Virus record (IMG/VR): IMGVR_UViG_3300035662_001474
Coordinates: 1 to 35,500 of that record
Reading direction: 5' to 3' (one strand)
Origin: a virus
DNA: 35,500 bases
Below the pieces are notes generated by a model. The model ran no database searches. It was not told the origin of the DNA and worked only from the letters and a program-made list of their open reading frames with translations. Of the stretch, positions 34,401 through 35,500 are shown in pieces. The stretch's first letter is position 1. The number at the start of each line of letters is the position of its first letter. Position numbers and translations under genes: made by a program.

Positions 34401-35500
34401 TGTGCTGGATCATTAGCAGCTGGTTTAACTACAGCAGCTTTTAAATTAGCATTTAGATTACTGTTAGATATATTATCATATTGTTTTTGTAGCTCACCAA
34501 CAAAGTTACTAATCTCATCCTTAGTAGGTGCCTTACGTTGTTCAGCAGCTATTAAAGTTTTATTATCATTAGTAAACTTAGTTGTAGGTGAATGTATAAC
34601 TACTAAGTTCTTAGCTCTAGATGTAGCTACATACATAGCTTTGTTAAACATAGCTACGGTACCATCATGTCTAGGAGCTAACTTACCAGTAGGTGTTAGC
34701 ATAACATATACTTCATCTACAGTATGGCTTTGAGCTTCATGTATCTCAAGCACATCAACATTAGTTACACCCAAGTCAGCTAACTCTTTAGTTACTTCTT
34801 GTACTTCTTTAGCTGAGTTAACAATAACTAATTGATGTCTACCTTTACCACGATTAGCGATAAGCATATTGTATAAGTCAACTTTACTATTAACTCCAAA
34901 GCTACCATTAGCTTTATCTGAAGTTAATGCAGTAGTTACCTTATCAACAACACTTACCTTATTACGGTATTCTTTCTGTGTTCTAATTATATCAATATCA
35001 TCAGTACGATATGTAATCGTTAATGGTGACATAAACTCTTTAGAAGGATATTCACCAATAGGTTGTGCGATAAATGGTGGTATAGTTAAAGTAGATAACT
35101 GTGTTGGATCGCCCATCATTACAACCTTTACTGCTGGGTTTATTGCTTGAGCTTCAAGTATCTTTCTATTAATCTTGTCTAATTGTTCATCAGATAACAA
35201 CCCAGCCTCATCAATTATAATGATAGGTGAGTCAGCTAGTACTTGTGAATCCGTATTTAAGAATGTCTCAAGCGGATTAGCATCATTAGGGTCTGATTTA
35301 CCTAAAGCTATTGCTAAGTTCTTATTAGAAGATTTAGTTGGAGCTAATGATACTATCTTAGTACTATCAATATTTAATAGTTTAAGTAATAACTTAGTAA
35401 CAACTTGTGTCTTACCGCTACCAGCATAACCAAGTACAACACTTACAGGACCAGTTAATACATCACCTTTATACCAATTAACTAACTCTCGTGATGTTAC
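19436..35500 (-). CDS. Giant multidomain polyvalent protein with virion-type RNA polymerase core (at least 5,354 aa, open at right edge)
   Basis: One uninterrupted frame runs from the window edge (codon at 35500) to TAA at 19436-19438. No start is visible; codons upstream of 35200 encode a clear helicase P-loop, so the protein begins outside the window. Domains, N to C: SF1 helicase; Pro/Asp-rich linkers; two repeat-bracketed cassettes; zincin (HEAFH); a polymerase core with an invariant-looking Lys (27659-27661) and DFDVD (26564-26578); a second zincin (HEFGH); a RecB/Cas4-type nuclease; and about 1,000 C-terminal residues ending with a hydrophobic segment and DPWYNNY. crAss-like phages are known to carry DFDxD polymerases in the virion, eject them with the DNA and use them for early transcription. 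I infer the same here. Autocleavage by the zincins is plausible. A chain this long in phage is exceptional. Confidence 0.85.
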   Translation of the reverse strand, partial: VTSRELVNWYKGDVLTGPVSVVLGYAGSGKTQVVTKLLLKLLNIDSTKIVSLAPTKSSNKNLAIALGKSDPNDANPLETFLNTDSQVLADSPIIIIDEAGLLSDEQLDKINRKILEAQAINPAVKVVMMGDPTQLSTLTIPPFIAQPIGEYPSKEFMSPLTITYRTDDIDIIRTQKEYRNKVSVVDKVTTALTSDKANGSFGVNSKVDLYNMLIANRGKGRHQLVIVNSAKEVQEVTKELADLGVTNVDVLEIHEAQSHTVDEVYVMLTPTGKLAPRHDGTVAMFNKAMYVATSRAKNLVVIHSPTTKFTNDNKTLIAAEQRKAPTKDEISNFVGELQKQYDNISNSNLNANLKAAVVKPAANDPAQTNSANPTNPKPADPDNEGIVADDDMDQDNDTVDLAREELNKPEDFPIENTQEPQVIINTHNLKYPQYFSIKDKDKKITTGSQVQYVKYWDKANNRAGLAIIAQGADGSWYLIGVIGKDDINEIGKYKLPKEVVDAITSPEFQTRDADDIEWSEFKGKEGKLTTDLGDKNPPLLVGQIGNATPKFFKWGPLKDFREFLDTMYVKIMSTYYSDSGNLESFNPIDDKYNWELKIYNNAEIIKQGLNPRVVRPGVPYQVIKITHKSGKEEVLYVPLTTRRLNLNLDSSVNELRGFLNNIKDIHKILSVLDGDTKIRWGGLKVVPGYDYVNKSTGKTIGRTQAEIFSKLLNPKSEISKKVIEELTRKGVDIATYNNLIKSIRTGLFNPLALHEYGYDPNNAVINDEGTDEDFMSKYFITGDKGSRRAVEGPVKLGENSYTAHPTLKGFYLIEKGNKGLKVWRKVYNFKGLHIKIDIPVDKDLATGKERMPVYEIHSQEFIDQNGGKRNYKRILDGGTKVESGIIHNMDIDPSQYVEELVIDGLINERGNHGPAAKAFDSIARANSSVFIGDKRIYLRQTKQEYKDGVATGHKYFSGLNLLYNPGNGTKAHYIHSHRPTKGEPSAVTVVEELDPITEEVLDALVGDNAFDNNGDSMVNSGFGLRLPMHTKTVNRFPTETEQGYKQRIQDDLIDDFETSLMGIEPTSITINNVKPPIKETQPIESKKADIERRRQEELIKEVRGYDYEIKYRPDVAARYDKALQNWIDIADITIEGRKKGLYSNPEANKGYVDSREENIEAKRKYLEINAKYDAELAALEGGVSTDAKADIEKRRQEISSFFNKNDYTTEVTLENDEYTLKVYDKKSTFSNVPIFKFQGNIIDIDGKKYINVYEVSTKKEYQNKKIATNSYKYILENLPSGVKGLYSFSEMRKGVMVPNIYKTLSKDYTVTTDSKGNILVNYDAELAALEQSIPNDVAHVPQDPRPANDFAADGNDIDLSWDDDTDSFDWTVRDTTTPTNWVTPSLVRQAASEIFGKDFASDPDKLLFLSKAEMIRRFGKDVWGRYEKGVIYLMTNAQGEASIDVLRHEAFHRVTHAYFNAEQRKEIYKLAIQANPLLKDKTNRDIEEWLADSFMSYLRQPNFVSRLLHSFFRKIKSIFNIQLSAQDKIESFFDRIQKGNFTYETANEAVEGTGLNKLLIHAWFGTPERQYKDSADNYNLAQVAILKSLASKISPDSPRNDQSNGIAMSIRTGANGKVYYNGATMTPEDAKFAVYADLKDQFNNLKDKAPIWLKILVGGITEKEVKRANMIYNNVYDYLVQSTDSINLDNSDETFGDDPSLKDEIEESWRINYESQLLASVKNLMSALFIKQYDAEGNVLLKEYIPRRTVFYISLKLLKGIENFDMNAIQAMSLNATKLGWKDDSGDPKVGRVYDFLVDIIRRAENDKYTSEVTTEVKNGVSRLRYKKAFLPSNLKITQRGFKDGGLYYNNNLVVGTIKGVDYKFTRRDANGVKDANANNYIKRLVAMTLALDEPLLFDIQGQLVPSNKFTEQQLANMYATLLAREEARNLSAGIQAGISSLVERHPYMGLTDVILEEAEDPNSREKPIVTLKTRYIPNSVLGGEQAVKLSIEDGILSVLRDDPQGAIIRQAQSLLELVNKSTDVKANKISTNRETVSKVFNMLGLGKFKIFNLTPIQNEIIINALNGILNNIIGFVDKKESLEAIEDALANDNNNRIKEIMDTLAISQGFGENSRYLDSKNRSSYKFVKGSFLTRMFEKFRRNLDETGETGFKRPDHIDPESIGYKLYYKYNPFLRSKGRVIRELITQEALKQRYKNNVMFEDADTATPYKNEGISGWVVRTLVFGFYSTMLKSDKNPTYIQSPYTPSNKPQNMSFRIPASNIKTMREDIKSAILQQVERYRWYETLAKDHNIFIKGIPLKVQVLENGTYKYVWTGKLKGGFTYLADNKVLDQESLERVVDKVIDDLDTRAYKFYERIVNNNALVAKLKRGLGDKNYIEPYEAKSFISYLERVGLLDDAKIDSLTKIFNKNYKYNASSKYSPEIDREYNLNLYIIIAEAFKQNYVNGHFLNQFQMSDRSLYANPTTQVKRASGGISPGDSPKVDTSKSGNGMVDNFNIIVASDQHAVFNIYTDVAKAYNGLYGLQIDKTDAQMYYLPKWKEELEKGYGYEYGIKGVLKPVLYFIDKYGVTRFSKNSGIELSDSLCARFPELADLRKDMEDNNIMEFHHSSAFKVGAPARLLKNGESISDHIATTTRQNGNGIINVPSKYYSIQSNPASSEGDVTNFSQLTYFLNVNKLNTEATKMVYDIDALIMRTNFNAYLRKLGKYVGNKFEINEDKVRNVLAEAVSGMAGYERFEEFIRAKDGRGNYLISLNFPALRNRVEISLMSGAANNSVKSIVGSGNKLVLQADRGVSVFRIGGQVKLFNDLTESEKKSFDAFKLLPYHVKEVLKLKVNSYYLNNNSYTHWESHKDMTMEYTALSDSEKELIDTLNTDRMLIPTRLNMVSDNSTMDGRIAEVIAPAWWKQYMKAKGSEVDTGDIVLVDDFLTRFAFGVRIPTTGIHSAVPFKIVGFTDSKSNILVAPMELVALHGSDFDVDSLFAIHVEVLVDPKSSLKKTGVRKMIELKDLNGNVIIKEGQRLGWDADINFDSFSMMMASQKATESTFNSVEFDRQIGLIKSLIDSINRNISDNEDAEALKELKSHLKLAESAYVKTLQNKRNFLISWILLRKQNRYDMMQPITFNAVKEDFFDPNETLYHPTSPIDIFGDDGKLTPEFLVELEKGTSTERVISKFKEWGVTADNIQLDVDNNRLNLSDELRNTILADKDISVKMLLKVINNKIDFDVLKDLNDMNDNLQYYLDNFSGVSLTGAFANFVKALSYIYFSTPVGAKFVYNKNSENAKPLDISFNDKVYGSIAEREDRPNGRKIWELLDTLINGAIDNVKEQVLAILNATNNTGATLATMVSLGIPMTDIVSFLRQPVIMKDTARLGTFDVNYTLGELQNIKKSIEAKLQGLGVDTKTIKDDTITSKELQDVLALVGYDSMVSWEGLPKEAIITQYKVLIAYTKLFPIAQKISKTADATNIIRDFPVTEEEIAKVQDNLETISKDSGIEGGSIFDITHIKESKQIFEETLEVREQVLPQRSKAWKERLAGFVNKYLNSNRTSNEDLIHVSREFELYSLSSLTSYDEQDLKWKEPVKITNKVNPDRSFYLYGVDAWIQNFAETLKEYKAKYPDNEFLKLLEPKINNIGTYKGANGEIRIYWVLGSVQQEPGRIATIQVSFMELPEEFQLALLKFSTLSTGLEFGFRGFSTLILPSLLGKANAVYNQFNTAMFNDEAFNNLSDHFILPFLLRNQDYVRSASAVFKNSGHIYTRNNAKFNGLLGGRERKNIDAIVYFGDDRETVVNKETGEEMKVKSSTPPLFFKFSNYPASLLYRVDMDETAKTAYYVKVANLKDNQLYKFYSARPDLLAGKAYSLKEAFSNKGNVFSVTPLDFNNDTIETTLKFVTDEKLPAVGDVIQVKSMLDIHNEVLIPYQVNSVKTSDASEQIISTGSGENTVNNNFKVYGSVEVNLTKQKASEQRNVKDSNKVVGSRVVNKLLSKLASKLKFEYEVLDFTNSELVKSLGLNPDIYGFFHNGKVYINSNKYSLETPIHEFGHGLLIMIKSKNKLLYDNLKRNILDSPILAEIKLSYPDLSLEDQIDEAIVTAIGRYGVGLTSGWTNTLISAVKRVYQAIMRVIGLYKPTNITELDPQTSISKLAELMLNGPEFSDTISNVQGTSELRYLNNNYTITKQTGIEGDTGYTVVSSTGRSVVLDRVSTFLGNFLSYNRKLTQAEVMAKKYYGKVNTLLGRPVQHPDGTGTLVTYEELLDYFTKIGERSRITGKIIHKIIQMYTVGNSDPQFQKFGQEKADLLQQYITLGGKDSDFNWIEGNDTYLTALMERLNIQPTDKIHSEFLVYNEQLNLGGTIDMLIEHADGTFSIIDFKTGKSFNPNEDFGEMKYAERTGMLFNSTNNYQMQLGTYALLVKSLYPNARFRNITLVNLNKHTTTPALLEVDRSSVLLNLASYFTHNPNDFIKTNSYLLNHKEYVAISTNVSDRINEELKKGAASVFAAKEIVLQRLYEQLDTLQRSGGKDKQPLTDAYINSNPLVKKQLESLILQISELEGAEFGSMTDVNSDIDIKETYTSVGFNVKNPLLKTFMKLRTRALQLISETRSKLFRESDSLLKDVLKEYYGNNFLSMIGGKIGLNMLNYEKAFKFMWDTSEGDGMTIKTETSTDWALLSTAQKKYNVFYRDSIRDMLFSTLSTTRGLKYYKNKLDNVDSDLLIGLFTKQELAAKYQAKIDMYLDMEPVEKWEAELGKYFVYTEDFTPRLPKLTGEYSITETKEIINTLGNWALHKVTAYSAKPADTFGLRRAGVPLKYINNYNAHSPNQTMHTELIMKLFAKNMINKRFYDNVSAYGLSLATIFESGGSKIGAMKNSANFLRSYIDNNLHEVYNEEENNLASNIHKRKKVLGIEVSGERALRSLMGLATMAKLSFSTLGATVNLVLNQLNTVKDAVKGSLAKRIDGIEEDDINWSLSTLTQAYGIYFQHLYNKLTGKVDKLTLFDDIYNIKQQQFISANSKQMLTMARNKAVDDRWLYMTYGLGDSLANSLIFISILKNKKIKTANGETNMWDAYNVKDGQLVWEGGTRGVTENGEVISGMTAQELLKFKKIMARIVGEYDPEMKRKMESNAFTAMFLQFKKFIPNKFEMAFQGEFENASLGKYIEVLDHDSGKPIEVDGNPVLRWEAQLDKGMSLLAASVAYNDVILRGYKMMMRGLYLNKAMLNDSKEAVTVWSTLSPEQKQLVLNQYLNLFVWVAGTMGIIYAYGDADDDDKDVLKRRSIDLLRDLTIEFNILEMLNLVNKPTVILPALLETGEGVDKLFFSGLLEGNTNRDGDLVGMKGATTLMPFSVAYNQLIKDPWYNNY
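19736..19789 (-). other. Hydrophobic, possibly membrane-inserting segment near the C-terminus
   Basis: NLFVWVAGTMGIIYAYG is an uncharged 17-residue stretch followed at once by DADDDDKDVLKRR. It could span a membrane, which would suit an injected virion protein, or be a buried helix. Confidence 0.45.
22215..22875 (-). other. Domain: RecB/Cas4-type PD-(D/E)XK nuclease
   Basis: The order is that of the RecB family: GKIIHKIIQMY with an early His (about 22680-22700), GGTIDMLIEH with the catalytic Asp (22443-22445), IIDFKTGKSF with Asp (22400-22402) and Lys (22394-22396), and finally YQMQLGTYALLVK, the Q-x-x-x-Y helix. All residues needed for cutting are present. Target DNA unknown; attack on host DNA or trimming of ends after injection are possibilities. 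Confidence 0.8.
23215..23535 (-). other. Domain: zincin-like metallopeptidase 2 (HEFGH)
   Basis: GKVYINSNKYSLETPIHEFGH has the edge strand followed by HExxH, coded at 23378-23392. DQIDEAIVTAIGRYG downstream offers a third ligand (Glu). It is separated from the first zincin by the whole polymerase core, so the two peptidase modules bracket the polymerase. Confidence 0.7.
26120..28035 (-). other. Domain: double-psi-beta-barrel DNA-directed RNA polymerase core
   Basis: The first barrel region contains DKTDAQMYYLP and later FHHSSAFKVGAP, whose lysine (27659-27661) fits the conserved active-site Lys. The second barrel reads RIPTTGIHSAVPFKIVGF, then LVALHGSDFDVDSLFAIHV. This parallels the bacterial beta' sequence around NADFDGD, including the upstream R-x-P-T and the following hydrophobic strand. 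The metal-binding aspartates are coded at 26564-26578, 361 residues after the Lys. A downstream helix, NKRNFLISWILLRKQNRYDM, could match the bridge-helix region. This is the single-chain crAss-like/YonO class of polymerase. Confidence 0.83.
30855..31375 (-). other. Domain: zincin-like metallopeptidase 1 (HEAFH)
   Basis: VLRHEAFHRVTHAY supplies HExxH (coded at 31145-31159). EEWLADSF about 35 residues later gives a third, glutamate ligand (near 31026-31043). The flanking strand GVIYLMTNAQ is typical of the edge strand before the zincin helix. Zincin domains beside the polymerase have been noted in crAss-like giants. Likely role: processing of the giant protein or of virion or host proteins. Confidence 0.72.
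31511..31939 (-). repeat. Bracketed cassette 2: KADIEKRRQE ... YDAELAALE with GNAT-like payload
   Basis: The opening bracket KADIEKRRQE is coded at 31910-31939 and the closing bracket YDAELAALE at 31511-31537. The enclosed 125 residues read like an acetyltransferase-type alpha/beta unit: strand YINVYEVSTK, helix start EYQNKKIATNSYKYILENL, then GVKGLYS and VPNIYKTLSKDY. The usual Q/R-x-x-G-x-G/A acetyl-CoA loop is replaced by YQNKKIA, so a GNAT call is tentative and activity doubtful. The DNA looks richer in A/T homopolymers than its flanks. Confidence 0.65.
31961..32242 (-). repeat. Bracketed cassette 1: KADIERRRQE ... YDAELAALE
   Basis: A 10-residue opening bracket (KADIERRRQE, coded at 32213-32242) and a 9-residue closing bracket (YDAELAALE, 31961-31987) enclose about 75 residues of charged, Tyr-rich sequence of unknown function. 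The same two brackets recur immediately downstream around unrelated content (31511-31939). Confidence 0.75.
34240..34470 (-). other. Disordered acidic/proline-rich interdomain linker
   Basis: Directly after the helicase the protein becomes low-complexity: many Asn, Pro, Ala and then Asp (for example NPTNPKPADPDNEG, then DDDMDQDNDT). This is a probable flexible hinge and an obvious place for proteolytic separation of the helicase from the downstream parts. Confidence 0.7.
34580..35500 (-). other. Domain: SF1 (RecD/Dda-like) helicase at the N-terminal side of the giant protein
   Basis: Walker A LGYAGSGKT is coded at 35408-35431 and onward. Walker B IIIIDEAGLLSDEQ has its Asp-Glu at 35207-35212. 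Motif III is VVMMGDPTQLSTL (about 35080-35125), motif IV-like TYRTDD follows, and motif VI is AMYVATSRAKNLVVIHS (about 34590-34640). The set is complete and in order, so an active 5'-3' DNA helicase or translocase is likely. Dda-type helicases are usual in crAss-like genomes as separate genes; here the module heads the polymerase giant. Confidence 0.85.

Noticed and set aside
35175-35200. TTG near 35200 as the start of the giant gene
   Set aside because: The frame stays open to 35500 and encodes the helicase Walker A and Walker B upstream of this codon, so the real start is outside the window.

Overview
The window is a gap-poor, strongly AT-rich piece of a large dsDNA tailed bacteriophage genome. 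About 19.3 kb of tightly packed + strand genes for replication, nucleotide metabolism and amide-bond chemistry converge on one enormous - strand gene that fills the remaining 16 kb and runs off the right edge. Starts are preceded by A-rich leaders rather than Shine-Dalgarno sequences, as is usual for phages of Bacteroidota. The giant gene carries a double-psi-barrel RNA polymerase core with the signature DFDVD, next to zincin metallopeptidases. Together these point to a crAss-like (Crassvirales-type) phage or a relative with the same kind of virion polymerase; this assignment is inference. TAG is used as a real stop at least twice (12361-12363, 15654-15656), so the standard bacterial code applies here.

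Layout. 1-4846: a partial unknown gene, a zinc ribbon, a DnaB-preceding helical protein, a DnaB-type helicase, small nucleotide-metabolism-like and unknown proteins, a Sak4-like RecA-fold ATPase and an SSB-like protein. 4847-7129: overlapping alternative hairpins, a TOPRIM primase and an unknown protein. 7129-14099: a five-gene amide-bond cassette of ATP-grasp ligase, phiEco32-like COOH-NH2 ligase type 2, class II glutamine amidotransferase, amidoligase, and a second class II glutamine amidotransferase. 14104-16280: PD-(D/E)XK endonuclease, 5'-3' exonuclease, MazG-like pyrophosphohydrolase and an unknown protein ending inside a terminator hairpin. 16281-19345: a compact class II (B12-dependent) ribonucleotide reductase and an unknown protein. 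19380-19421: a bidirectional terminator. 19436-35500 (- strand): a protein of at least 5,354 residues containing, in order, an SF1 helicase, linkers, two repeat-bracketed cassettes (the second perhaps GNAT-like), a zincin, the RNA polymerase core, a second zincin, a RecB/Cas4-type nuclease and a long C-terminal region with a hydrophobic segment.

How it fits together. The + strand genes would open and prime the origin, coat and anneal single strands, process flaps and branches, and supply dNTPs. The - strand giant looks like a virion cargo protein injected with the DNA that transcribes early genes and may be cut into parts by its own peptidase domains. The amide cassette supplies glutamine-derived ammonia (two GATases) to ATP-dependent ligases (three), presumably to build or attach a peptide-like modification; its target is unknown. 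I see no tRNA gene, CRISPR array, insertion sequence or integrase, and no gene-free stretch above 300 bases.
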